This document shows, one piece after another, positions 16,033 through 23,219 of a stretch of DNA of 31,298 nucleotides. Both the position numbers and the translations under genes were made by a program. Position 1 is the first letter of the stretch, and each line of letters begins with the position of its first letter. Source of the stretch: a virus; the IMG/VR virus record IMGVR_UViG_3300035698_021353, positions 1 through 31,298 of that record. One strand, 5' to 3'. The notes beneath the pieces were generated by a model that had not been told where the DNA came from, did no database searches, and saw nothing but the letters and a program-made list of their open reading frames with translations.

Positions 16033-17709
16033 TTAAATGGGAACTTCTTCAAACATTGTTTTGTTAATTATGACTAGATCCTGGATTGGATCTTTTCGAT
16101 AAACCACCGCGTCCCACCCATTTTCCTTTAGCCAGTCAGCGATATACTGACCACGCCTGTTACTCCAAGCCTGCAAGTTAGTGTTGGGGCCAGCCGCGAT
16201 TAAGGCGTCAGCGAGGATCTGAGAGGGGATATCTTGACTGTCGATTATTTTGGCATTAACTTTAGGCCTAAAACCTGTAATCAATGAGCCATATCTTTTG
16301 GCGTCACTTAGTGACGTGGTTGTATATAAACCTCTAGCGCCTGCGGATATTCCAATGTTGTTGCCAGCCCCTCTATAAAAGATTTGCTCTGGTATGGGAT
16401 TAATTGGTTTACCCAAGAATCCTGTTGTAGGAGTGACGGTGGAGACTCTCTGAGCTGCTTGTGCAATCTCCCCAGTTAGAGGTTTATTTAGAAAGCCCGT
16501 CGCGGTGGTTGTGGTTGTAGCAGCAGCCTTTTGCCCGGCGAACTCAAGAAGCCCCTTAGCATTTTTGATGGAAGATCTTATAATACCTTGTACTTCTTTG
16601 TCAGCGATCGTCGGTAGAATTTCCTGGTACTTTGATACAAATTTCTGTAGCTCCGTTAACTGATCTTGGCCAGTAAGATGCGAAGTTATAAACTCTAACT
16701 CCTTGTTTGCTTGGTATTGAGAGCCCATGACTTTTTGCCCCACGATTTCTGTTTTGCCAGGGACCTGGGCACGCTTGGCGGCCAGTAAGTCAGCAAGTGA
16801 TTGCTTAGGAGGCGCAACCTCACTAAGTAACTGCCTGACCTGAATGGATTGATCGCGCGGTATAAAGTTCTCAAAGATCTGGATTAGCGGGGAGTCATTG
16901 GGCCTCAACCACTCTTCAGGGATAACGGATACAATCACGCACCTGCAAAACGGATGGATAGGGACAATATTACCTTCTTCGATACTGAATTTCTTACTGC
17001 CCAAAGTCTCACCCTCTGTTGCTCCAGCAATGCGCCTACATTCAGGGCAAGCATCAGCCGCTAAAGATATTTGATACTGTTGAACACCGATGTCACTCAT
17101 GTACTGGCGGGCGCCTTCATTAAGCGCCCAATTAGTTTCAGTCCTGGCAATCTTGCGCGCGCGCGTGCGGTCCATCTCTAACCCTTTTTGGAGCCGGGCG
17201 GCGATTTGATCAAAGGACTCACCCTTACGGATACCGTCCTCGATGATTTGGTTTACTTTCTTGAGTGTGTTTTCTTCAAGGACTTTAGCAAGGTATGCTT
17301 TTCTTCCCCGTAAAAGGTCGATGTATTTTACTCCGTTGCCGATATCGAAGTTGATCCCATAAAGCTGGCTAACCTTACTAGGGTCAGTCCCTTCGCTTTG
17401 GAGTTTGTCTTTGACATAGTCGTACTGGTAGTTTACAGAAATATCCAGCATTGGGGTAAGCAGGTTTTCATCAAAATCAAAATCCTGCTGGCCAAAATCT
17501 TGGGGTGTTGAATAAGCTTTGGCTAACCTTCCGCTTTGCATATCAAAGGCAGCGCGGGCAATACGGAGCACCTTATCGTTAACGACATCTAGTTTCTTTT
17601 GCGAGTAACGCTCGAATAAAATCTCAACCTTGTCAGCTTGCCTCTTGATGGGTTCAGGATATTCTTCTGCCTCGTGCGATCTATGAAGTTGTGCTAGTAG
17701 TTGTTCCAT
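16033..17709 (-). CDS. MuF-type minor head protein with ADP-ribosyltransferase-like C-terminus (558 aa)
   Basis: Residues about 145-265 are the phage MuF domain: RTRARKIARTETNWALNEGA, then CPEC (C221, C224) and HPFCRC (H252, C255, C257), a likely metal site. Residues 300-435 are a Gln/Ala-rich linker with a GFLNKP/GFLGKP repeat. Residues about 440-558 look like an ADP-ribosyltransferase fold: YRGAG (R446), GLYTTTSLSDAKRYG (Y462), and the end GWDAVVYRKDPIQDLVIINK, where the usual catalytic Glu position seems to be Q543 or D544. MuF proteins with C-terminal toxin or effector domains are a known class. The gene overlaps the portal gene by 16 bp. Confidence 0.85.
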   Translation of the reverse strand: MEQLLAQLHRSHEAEEYPEPIKRQADKVEILFERYSQKKLDVVNDKVLRIARAAFDMQSGRLAKAYSTPQDFGQQDFDFDENLLTPMLDISVNYQYDYVKDKLQSEGTDPSKVSQLYGINFDIGNGVKYIDLLRGRKAYLAKVLEENTLKKVNQIIEDGIRKGESFDQIAARLQKGLEMDRTRARKIARTETNWALNEGARQYMSDIGVQQYQISLAADACPECRRIAGATEGETLGSKKFSIEEGNIVPIHPFCRCVIVSVIPEEWLRPNDSPLIQIFENFIPRDQSIQVRQLLSEVAPPKQSLADLLAAKRAQVPGKTEIVGQKVMGSQYQANKELEFITSHLTGQDQLTELQKFVSKYQEILPTIADKEVQGIIRSSIKNAKGLLEFAGQKAAATTTTTATGFLNKPLTGEIAQAAQRVSTVTPTTGFLGKPINPIPEQIFYRGAGNNIGISAGARGLYTTTSLSDAKRYGSLITGFRPKVNAKIIDSQDIPSQILADALIAAGPNTNLQAWSNRRGQYIADWLKENGWDAVVYRKDPIQDLVIINKTMFEEVPI

Positions 17710-19082
17710 TCTCTTCGAAGGTAAGCACGTCTAATGCGGCTCTTGCCTTGGGATTTAGTGAAGTTAGCAACTACATCATCGAAGGCAGCATCATCTTGTT
17801 CGCCCTGTTTAGCCTCGAAAGTCGTCTTTTCTTCATCGCTCAGAGTATTCCATCCTTCCCTAGCCTGGATATGCTCAGCAGTGACAACGCCATTGGCCAG
17901 GTATATCGCGTCTATATCCGCTTGATCCTTCTTGCCGACTTCAGACTTAACGTCCCAATGAAATTCTATATCTGCGAACTTCGGGTCTATATCCGCAAGG
18001 TCTTCGATAAGGTCTGTGTTTATTTCTTCGGCAATAACATCGGCGTAAAAAGAGAACCCGTCAGAATCTGTGATCTCCTTTTGAACTTCCCCGGTTGCTT
18101 TGTTGATATCCATTGTGAGGCCCATCTCCTGTGGTGAAATGCCGAAAGCAGAACAGACAATGCGGGTTAGCCACATATTCAACTCTAGAAATTGCATGTC
18201 TTGGTTAGTATCTCTGAGCTTTTGTACATCTATTGCTTCGGCGTTGGTGTAGGCGTTTTGCCATGGCTTGCCTTCAAGAGACGCTTCCCATGCTGCCTTA
18301 AACTGAGTGACCTCGTCAGCGCCGATGCCCTTTAGGTTGATAAGAGCTGGGGGTAATTTTGCTTCATCAAAAAATGAAGCGTTGTAAATCATCGCCTGAA
18401 GGCCGGTTGTGACGGTCGAAAGGATGTACTCGACGGGCGAGTATCCAAAGCCTGATCGAAAGATATCACCCTGCGGGTTGCCCTGGAATATTAGAACATC
18501 TTGGAGTTTGAACTCCGCATCTGGTTCTCTGCTTCCATAGTCAATATATTGGTAGAAAGCAGGGTTCAGGTATAAACCACGGTCATCCATGTTTGGTCTG
18601 ATTGTAGCGCCATCTACTTGGTATAACTCAACAACGTAACCATAGGCGTTGCGGACTTTCTCAATAACTCCGTTATCAATTACGAGCACATCGTCGAGGA
18701 TTTTCGATACTAGTTTTCTAAAAGTTTCATCGTTTCGATTTGGACGTTTGAGTAATTGCTCGAGGTATTTGATTTGAGGTTGTAGCTCTTTAGTCCTAGA
18801 TTTGTCCTTGGCGGCAATAACATAGGGATACTTGGATACTTTGCGTTTTATCTTGTTGATAGCGGTTTGCACTATTGCGTTAGCCTTGGCTAAGTTTCGA
18901 AGTGCCTGGTAATTTACTAGTGAAATATTATCCTTGCCTTTGCGCACGGTTGAAAATTGCCTGAAAAGTGATGCATCCTTTGACTTCTTTTTACTTGAAG
19001 TCGGTGTGTCAGCTTTGGCTTTAGTAAGGACTGAACCCGTTTGCTGCTGTATTCCCTCAAGGTGTTGTGATCTTTTTCTCAT
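17694..19082 (-). CDS. Portal protein (462 aa)
   Basis: It lies between TerL and MuF, the normal order. The core contains NAIVQTAINKIKRKVSKYPY, the LDDVLVIDNGVIEKVRN wing segment, DVLIFQGNPQGDIFRSGFGYSPVE and the helix after TTGLQAMIYNASFF, then FGISPQEMGLTMDINKATGE, all typical for HK97/SPP1-like portals. The N-terminal 35 residues are basic and Ser/Lys-rich (TSSKKKSKDAS). The portal forms the dodecameric DNA channel at one capsid vertex and binds TerL during packaging. Confidence 0.93.
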   Translation of the reverse strand: MRKRSQHLEGIQQQTGSVLTKAKADTPTSSKKKSKDASLFRQFSTVRKGKDNISLVNYQALRNLAKANAIVQTAINKIKRKVSKYPYVIAAKDKSRTKELQPQIKYLEQLLKRPNRNDETFRKLVSKILDDVLVIDNGVIEKVRNAYGYVVELYQVDGATIRPNMDDRGLYLNPAFYQYIDYGSREPDAEFKLQDVLIFQGNPQGDIFRSGFGYSPVEYILSTVTTGLQAMIYNASFFDEAKLPPALINLKGIGADEVTQFKAAWEASLEGKPWQNAYTNAEAIDVQKLRDTNQDMQFLELNMWLTRIVCSAFGISPQEMGLTMDINKATGEVQKEITDSDGFSFYADVIAEEINTDLIEDLADIDPKFADIEFHWDVKSEVGKKDQADIDAIYLANGVVTAEHIQAREGWNTLSDEEKTTFEAKQGEQDDAAFDDVVANFTKSQGKSRIRRAYLRREWNNY

Positions 19083-19101
19083 GCTTTAGATTATACCAAA
19101 A

Positions 19102-20607
19102 TTAACCAACAGCGAAGGCAAATCTCTTTGCCCTGCCTATTGTTTGACCGATTGCCCCTAGTAGTGCGTCAAGCTGGTCGTCGTGCTTGGCGTTAGGGAA
19201 CTGTGAGCATTCAGCTATGAAATCATTATGCCACGTTTCGCCATTGAGTAGAAATACCCTGCCAGCCTCTAACAGTGGCGCGTATGCACGCGCTCTTGTA
19301 ATCTTAGCATCGGTTGGAGCCTTATCAGCGATCACGTTAATTCTTGAACCGTTTGATAGCTTCTCTTCCTTGAGTTGCTGAATGATCGAATCGCCGGACG
19401 CTTTAGGCTCGAAAACGCAACGCGAAGCTGGTACATACCTGTTTGCCTCAATAAAGCCCTTGTACTTGCGTATAAAATCCGGGAAGGGTAAACGATCTTT
19501 TGTTACTTTCCAAATGTACAAATCACCCCCAAACTCTGAATAACAAATCGTTGCCGAATTATCACCCTTCTCTTTCCCGTAGGCTGTATCACTGTAGAAG
19601 TGCCGGGTTAGATCGGCAGGCACTTCCGCTGGTAAGAAGAATTTAAACCAATTCTTTTGAATGATGTTTCCTTCAGCTGGCGAGGGGCGCTGACCGAACT
19701 GGCCTGCGTATCCCGTAGAACCCATCACCACTTTTAATTGTCTCAATACCTTTGGGGGGAGCCGCACGGGATCCAACAGACCATCTTGCGCGTCGTAATG
19801 GGCTTTAATTTCTGGAGGCGACGCAACCTCTGCGTCCCACTCTGCTGGTAAGACTAGGTGTCTAAGCAGGTAATCGGGGCCAACCTTCTCTAACAAATGC
19901 CCCGATAAATCGCTCTCATGTAACCTCTGCATCACAAAAATCGTCGGGGTGTTCTCTTGGGTCACCTTACGAGATGAAAGGGTTGTATCGTGCCATGCGT
20001 TCGTTTTTGTAAGCTCAGCGGGCTCCTCGACGGCCTCCGCTTTAGCAGGGTCTGGTGGCTTGTGAGGGTCGTCAACAATGATGATATGCGCGTGCTTGGA
20101 TGTGATCGAAGCACCCGATGATGTGGAGATACGCTGGCCTTTCTGTGTATTTTCATAGGTTTTTTTCTGGTCGTTATCCTCTTTGAAGTCGAATAAGTGC
20201 CCATAAAGTTCGCGAAACTCAGGGCTTCTCATTAGGTCTCTTGACTTAACAGAGTGCGGCAAGCTTGCATCCATTGAGTAGGAGCTGGTAATAATGCGAA
20301 TCGATGCGTCATTGACCCAAAGCCATGCGGGGAATAAGATCGAAATAATGGTGCTCTTTGAGGTCCCTGGTGGTACGTTTACAAGCAGGTCATGGACTTT
20401 TGCAGAACGGGCAATGACCAATTTGCCTATCTCTTGAACTTCATCGCACAAAAACTTGATGTGCCAGTTATCCACAAGCGGGTCTGAAACTACTACTGGC
20501 CAGAAATACAGGAAAAACTTATAGAAATTACGTCTAAGTTTCTCCCCCTTCACCGCTGCTAAAGGAGGCAGCTGTAAGGATGCTCTCAAGTTGTTTGAGT
20601 TGCTCAT
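19102..20607 (-). CDS. terL: Terminase large subunit (501 aa)
   Basis: The packaging ATPase/nuclease. Walker A is NVPPGTSKST (77-86), Walker B IIIVDD (175-180). The nuclease half has YSDTAYGKEKGDNSAT with a candidate metal aspartate, and DDQLDALLGAIGQ near the C-terminus. Length is normal. The annotated ATG overlaps terS by 74 bp. A GTG at codon 19 (20553) would cut the overlap to 20 bp and keeps the first conserved segment (LRRNFYKFFLYFWPVVV), so the true start is open. With circular assembly, a headful mechanism is likely. Confidence 0.95.
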   Translation of the reverse strand: MSNSNNLRASLQLPPLAAVKGEKLRRNFYKFFLYFWPVVVSDPLVDNWHIKFLCDEVQEIGKLVIARSAKVHDLLVNVPPGTSKSTIISILFPAWLWVNDASIRIITSSYSMDASLPHSVKSRDLMRSPEFRELYGHLFDFKEDNDQKKTYENTQKGQRISTSSGASITSKHAHIIIVDDPHKPPDPAKAEAVEEPAELTKTNAWHDTTLSSRKVTQENTPTIFVMQRLHESDLSGHLLEKVGPDYLLRHLVLPAEWDAEVASPPEIKAHYDAQDGLLDPVRLPPKVLRQLKVVMGSTGYAGQFGQRPSPAEGNIIQKNWFKFFLPAEVPADLTRHFYSDTAYGKEKGDNSATICYSEFGGDLYIWKVTKDRLPFPDFIRKYKGFIEANRYVPASRCVFEPKASGDSIIQQLKEEKLSNGSRINVIADKAPTDAKITRARAYAPLLEAGRVFLLNGETWHNDFIAECSQFPNAKHDDQLDALLGAIGQTIGRAKRFAFAVG

Positions 20608-20878
20608 CGGTTAATTCTGATAAATCATAATCTGAAATACTAAGCCCACCTGTGATTTTGTTGGTTTGAATCGCCTTGCCGTATACTTGCTCGAACGCCC
20701 ATAGAGATTCCCGCCAGTTGTTACTTCGCAATTTTTTCTTAATAAATTTCTCAAAATATTTAACACCGAGCTCTTGCGCGACGCGTAACCTTATCATTTG
20801 GCCAATCGCGCTAACCGTGTTGACCGATCCTTTTTTTCTACCGCCTCCTTCTCTTTTCCCGCCGTGTCCAAACGCCAT
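20534..20878 (-). CDS. terS: Terminase small subunit (114 aa)
   Basis: The N-terminus GHGGKREGGGRKKGSVNTVS is the Gly/Arg-rich start common to small terminases. A helical middle (IRLRVAQELGVKYFEKFIKK) and an acidic C-terminus follow. It directly precedes and overlaps terL. Small terminases recognise pac DNA and stimulate TerL. The DNA-binding helix-turn-helix is not clear by eye, so the call rests on N-terminus, size and position. Confidence 0.75.
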   Translation of the reverse strand: MAFGHGGKREGGGRKKGSVNTVSAIGQMIRLRVAQELGVKYFEKFIKKKLRSNNWRESLWAFEQVYGKAIQTNKITGGLSISDYDLSELTDEQLKQLESILTAASFSSGEGGET

Positions 20879-20903
20879 AATTTAAAAAGACTTGTTTAAT
20901 ATA

Positions 20904-21104
20904 TCAAGATTCTACCACTTCCACGATCTCACCGATATCAAGATCTTTTGCTCTGTAGTGAATGAACAGCTTGACCGCGGATTGTAGGGCGGCGATTCTC
21001 AATTGCGAAATATTTGGGATGCCGTGGGCATCGAGTTCGAATAAAACTTCACCTCGACCGGCCGCTGGATCCTTGTGGATAACCTGAGCTTTGAATCTAC
21101 GCAT
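20904..21104 (-). CDS. Small conserved-looking protein before terS (66 aa)
   Basis: The function is not recognised. The protein (MRRFKAQVIHKDPAAGRGEV, LDIGEIVEVVES) is a small alpha/beta domain with an acidic tail. I placed the start at the ATG at 21104; a TTG at 21134 would add ten residues. It is the first gene of the packaging operon, 25 nt before terS, and its 5' part holds one of the three DnaA boxes (21074-21082). Confidence 0.6.
   Translation of the reverse strand: MRRFKAQVIHKDPAAGRGEVLFELDAHGIPNISQLRIAALQSAVKLFIHYRAKDLDIGEIVEVVES
21074..21082 (-). promoter_or_regulatory. DnaA box on the minus strand (TGTGGATAA on plus)
   Basis: Perfect reverse-complement match. It lies inside the small gene 20904-21104, so it is partly constrained by coding, but fits the cluster. 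Confidence 0.6.
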
Positions 21105-21146
21105 TGGATAAGGCGTAACAAGATAAGTGCCCAAAGCTCGGTGGAG

Positions 21147-21155
21147 TTATCCACA
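21147..21155 (+). promoter_or_regulatory. DnaA box (TTATCCACA)
   Basis: Perfect match to the strong DnaA box consensus. It is the middle one of three within about 160 bp. Confidence 0.75.
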
Positions 21156-21160
21156 TCGTA

Positions 21161-21166
21161 ATTATA
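21161..21166 (-). promoter_or_regulatory. Candidate late promoter -10 (TATAAT)
   Basis: The minus strand reads a perfect TATAAT about 57 nt before the ATG at 21104, with no matching -35 17 bp upstream. It could be an activator-dependent late promoter. It sits between two DnaA boxes. Confidence 0.3.
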
Positions 21167-21223
21167 AGAACATTCCTGCTGATCATCGTGCGGGTGGCTA
21201 CATCTTGTAACAATGATCGGTAG

Positions 21224-21232
21224 TTATCCACA
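21224..21232 (+). promoter_or_regulatory. DnaA box (TTATCCACA) next to AT-rich tract
   Basis: Perfect consensus, 18 bp before the (TTAGT)n tract, the relation expected between a DnaA box and the unwinding region. Confidence 0.75.
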
Positions 21233-21250
21233 TTTTTTTCCTTCATGCTA

Positions 21251-21288
21251 TTAGTTTAGTTTAGTTTAGTTTAGTTTAGTTTAGTTTA
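21251..21288. repeat. Tandem repeat (TTAGT)7 plus TTA
   Basis: Seven perfect 5-bp units in AT-rich DNA between a DnaA box and the iteron-like repeat. It may be an origin unwinding tract, and it is also a slippage-prone site whose copy number may vary in the population. Confidence 0.9.
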
Positions 21289-21297
21289 TATACCTAT

Positions 21298-21345
21298 AAG
21301 ATTATCACTTGCATACAAGATTACCATTTGCATGCATTTGCATGG
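21298..21345. repeat. Iteron-like 19-bp direct repeats (2.5 copies)
   Basis: AAGATTATCACTTGCATAC (21298-21316) is followed without gap by AAGATTACCATTTGCATGC (21317-21335), 16 of 19 identical, then by ATTTGCATGG. TTGCAT appears three times. Head-to-tail repeats of this size next to DnaA boxes recall iterons that bind a phage or plasmid initiator. Confidence 0.75.
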
Positions 21346-21346
21346 G

Positions 21347-21634
21347 TTAGTTACCCCTTAGTAAACTTGTCCTTGGTCTTTTAAAGTCATTCCAACGGGC
21401 TTTTGCGGACTCTTGGCGCTTTTTTCTTATGTCTTCGTACTTTGCATCATTAGCGCGGAGCCTTTGTAGTATAAACGCGAAAATCGGCTTGATCTGGGGA
21501 TCCCGAGTTTTCGGATCGTAGGCGGGGCCGTCGTATGCCAGGATCATGTCAAAGACGATTAAACGCTTTTTATCTGGCAACACATCAAATAACGACTTCC
21601 ATTCTTTATAAATTATGATTCCGGGGCTACTCAT
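21347..21634 (-). CDS. DUF6291-like replication-associated protein (95 aa)
   Basis: The segment YKEWKSLFDVLPDKKRLIVF followed by AYDGPAYDPKTRDPQIKPIF, then the basic helix KKRQESAKARWNDFKRP, resembles the N-terminal domain of DUF6291-type proteins, which in other phages sits in replication modules. Here it is short and lacks any ATPase or primase part. Its stop is next to the iteron-like repeat, and it overlaps the HTH gene by 4 bp (ATGA). It is a candidate origin-binding protein by location only. Confidence 0.65.
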   Translation of the reverse strand: MSSPGIIIYKEWKSLFDVLPDKKRLIVFDMILAYDGPAYDPKTRDPQIKPIFAFILQRLRANDAKYEDIRKKRQESAKARWNDFKRPRTSLLRGN

Positions 21635-21915
21635 TGTCTTCCACCCCCTGTGATTTGTATCTTGGGTTTAGATCCACGGTTGCCTTTCCCTTTTAGCGGG
21701 ATTCCGGCTAAGCGCACATAACGAGTTAGTGTGGTGTTCGACACACCGAGGAGCTCACACACACTTTTATTAGTTTTGGTCGAATAGAGGTATTCGAGCC
21801 GGGGGCGGGGGATTCTCTTCATCTGCGAATGACTAAAGTTAGTTAGTGATAATGTCAATTTATCACATCCAGGTAGGTTGTCAAATGGGAATTTCCCCGC
21901 GTTAATATGAGGCAT
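21631..21915 (-). CDS. Small helix-turn-helix protein (94 aa)
   Basis: Residues about 40-75 (RLEYLYSTKTNKSVCELLGV, then SNTTLTRYVRLAGIPLKGKG) read as a resolvase- or sigma-region-4-like helix-turn-helix followed by a basic arm (KGNRGSKPK). It is the first minus-strand gene of the divergent control region, coupled to the DUF6291-like gene, and is the best candidate for a phage transcription regulator in a genome without a recognisable repressor. DNA target unknown. Confidence 0.65.
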   Translation of the reverse strand: MPHINAGKFPFDNLPGCDKLTLSLTNFSHSQMKRIPRPRLEYLYSTKTNKSVCELLGVSNTTLTRYVRLAGIPLKGKGNRGSKPKIQITGGGRQ

Positions 21916-21928
21916 GGTAAGATATATG

Positions 21929-21985
21929 AGGCGCTCGGTGATGATTTATAGCTTAGCGGCAAAACCATCTGCGGACCGGGCGCCT
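21929..21985. repeat. 11-bp inverted repeat in the divergent control region
   Basis: AGGCGCTCGGT (21929-21939) and ACCGGGCGCCT (21975-21985) are complementary at 10 of 11 positions with 35 nt between them. The enclosed stretch includes CCGCAGATG on the minus strand (21974-21966). This GC-rich dyad lies in the leader of the minus-strand HTH gene, just upstream of early promoter P1. It may be an operator or RNA hairpin. Confidence 0.6.
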
Positions 21986-21994
21986 AAAATTCCC

Positions 21995-22023
21995 TTGACA
22001 ATCTTTTTACGTTGCAGTATAGT
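21995..22023 (+). promoter_or_regulatory. Early promoter P1 (TTGACA-17-TATAGT)
   Basis: -35 at 21995-22000, 17-bp spacer, -10 at 22018-22023. 29 nt later the aCCGCAGATG motif gives the ATG of the zinc-ribbon gene at 22053. It likely also drives recT. Confidence 0.85.
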
Positions 22024-22052
22024 AATAGTAGATTAAGATTTTATCACCGCAG

Positions 22053-22223
22053 ATGATGGAATGTTCAAATGGACATGATATGACGCTAGAATCCACCACT
22101 TATGATGAATATGAGCCTACAATAGGCCATAAACAAACCGAGGGCCCTGCCCGCTGGCTTTGCCCTCTTTGCGGCGAAGAATGCGAGCAAACCACCTACG
22201 ATTTCGATTTTTGCACTGACTGA
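22053..22223 (+). CDS. Zinc-ribbon miniprotein (56 aa)
   Basis: A short gene starting MMECSNGHDMTLE at the ATG of the CCGCAGATG motif and ending TTYDFDFCTD. It has C-S-N-G-H near the start and W-L-C-P-L-C-G-E-E-C in the middle, with a further Cys before the end, consistent with one or two zinc-binding knuckles. It is the first gene of the early operon, behind P1. It may be a nucleic-acid- or host-protein-binding takeover factor; no specific family is recognised. Confidence 0.72.
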   Translation: MMECSNGHDMTLESTTYDEYEPTIGHKQTEGPARWLCPLCGEECEQTTYDFDFCTD

Positions 22224-22253
22224 ACCATGGCCAAGACATCGATAAAGAGTTAC

Positions 22254-22273
22254 TTAATTTAATTTAATTTAAT
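22254..22273. repeat. Tandem repeat (TTAAT)4 in the recT leader
   Basis: Four perfect 5-bp units ending 10 nt before the recT ATG at 22284. It lies in the 60-bp gap after the zinc-ribbon gene, has no Shine-Dalgarno site, and may keep the leader unstructured. Confidence 0.85.
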
Positions 22274-22283
22274 CTACACCGTA

Positions 22284-23147
22284 ATGAGAAACGAAAATAC
22301 AAAAGCACTCGTAGCTGAAGTAGAAAAAACTTTGGTGCTGATGCGCGACACTTTGAATATAATTTTGCCACCCACGTTGAGCGCTGAGAAGTTTTCGCGG
22401 ATAACAATCCAGGCCATCAAAACTAACCCTGACCTCGTTAACTATGACCGGAGCTCACTCTATGGGGCGATCGTCAAAGCCGCTCAGCTAGGCTTAGAAC
22501 TTAACACACCACTAGGGCATGCATACTTGGTCCCCTACAAACGCAAAGTTACTTTCCAAATAGGATACAAAGGCCTACTTGAACTCGCCTACAGGTCAGG
22601 AGAGATCGCGGCTTTCGACGCCGAAATTGTATACAAAAATGATGAGTTTGTTTACGAACGCGGGACTAATCCTAAGCTTGGGCACAAACCTTCCTTTGAC
22701 GAAGAACGCGGCCCCATACGCGGCGCTTATGCTGTAGCCCATCTGCTACGCACAGACTTAAAACCGTTTGTGGTTATGTCGAAAGCTGATATTGATAAGA
22801 TCGCGGCAAGGAGCGCGTCTGCTTCTGCGAGCCATTCACCCTGGAAATCTGACTATGAAATGATGGCTAAGAAAACTGTACTTAAGCGGTTGACCAAGTA
22901 TCTTCCCGCAGCCATTGCGCTTGCAAGAGGTGTTTATACCGATGATCGCGCTGAAGCAGGATATGTCACAACAGTAAAAGCCTCAGACCTAGAGAATACA
23001 AGGGTTATAGATGCCGAGGATTTGGACGCTGTCATGAGTGAAGAACAGGTAAACGAGGAGTTATCTCAAGCAAGAGAAGAATCTAATGGCCAGAAACTCG
23101 CAGATTCCGCTAAACTAAAGATGTTAGCTGCTAAAGGAGGGCAGTAG
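22284..23147 (+). CDS. recT: RecT-family single-strand annealing protein (287 aa)
   Basis: RecT anneals complementary single strands and promotes recombination with a partner exonuclease. The family blocks are visible: ITIQAIKTNPDLVNYDRSSL, GAIVKAAQLGLELNTPLGHA, VPYKRKVTFQIGYKGLLEL, and SPWKSDYEMMAKKTVLKRL. Length is normal, and the C-terminal 60 residues are acidic and likely disordered. The next gene is the YqaJ-type exonuclease, its usual partner, but with its own promoter just after the recT stop. The ATG has no Shine-Dalgarno site. Confidence 0.96.
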   Translation: MRNENTKALVAEVEKTLVLMRDTLNIILPPTLSAEKFSRITIQAIKTNPDLVNYDRSSLYGAIVKAAQLGLELNTPLGHAYLVPYKRKVTFQIGYKGLLELAYRSGEIAAFDAEIVYKNDEFVYERGTNPKLGHKPSFDEERGPIRGAYAVAHLLRTDLKPFVVMSKADIDKIAARSASASASHSPWKSDYEMMAKKTVLKRLTKYLPAAIALARGVYTDDRAEAGYVTTVKASDLENTRVIDAEDLDAVMSEEQVNEELSQAREESNGQKLADSAKLKMLAAKGGQ

Positions 23148-23163
23148 AATTGTGATCAATAAC

Positions 23164-23192
23164 TTGACATTGCCTTGCTGTTCTGTTACATT
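23164..23192 (+). promoter_or_regulatory. Early promoter P2 (TTGACA-17-TACATT)
   Basis: -35 at 23164-23169, 17-bp spacer, -10 at 23187-23192, then 27 nt to the CCGCAGATG motif (ATG 23220). It lies 16 nt after the recT stop and drives the exonuclease gene. Confidence 0.82.
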
Positions 23193-23219
23193 AACGTAAT
23201 TAGTATTATTTAACCGCAG

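Larger units (their letters stand above)
21074..21345. other. Putative replication origin (DnaA boxes, AT-rich repeats, iterons)
   Basis: Three perfect TTATCCACA boxes lie at 21074-21082 (minus strand), 21147-21155 and 21224-21232 (plus strand). A T7 run and a (TTAGT)7 tract follow (about 21251-21287), then an AT-rich stretch and a 19-bp imperfect direct repeat, 2.5 copies (21298-21345). DnaA boxes beside an AT-rich unwinding element and short direct repeats are the standard parts of a bacterial or plasmid-like theta origin. No gene fills 21105-21346. I infer origin function; no replication gene other than two small unknowns is adjacent. Confidence 0.7.

Noticed and set aside
17691-18137. 148-aa plus-strand ORF
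   Set aside because: Antisense to the portal gene, whose frame has clear family motifs.
21251-21288. Telomere-like or CRISPR-like repeat
   Set aside because: The 5-bp units are too short and continuous for CRISPR, and the genome is circular; an origin AT tract fits better.
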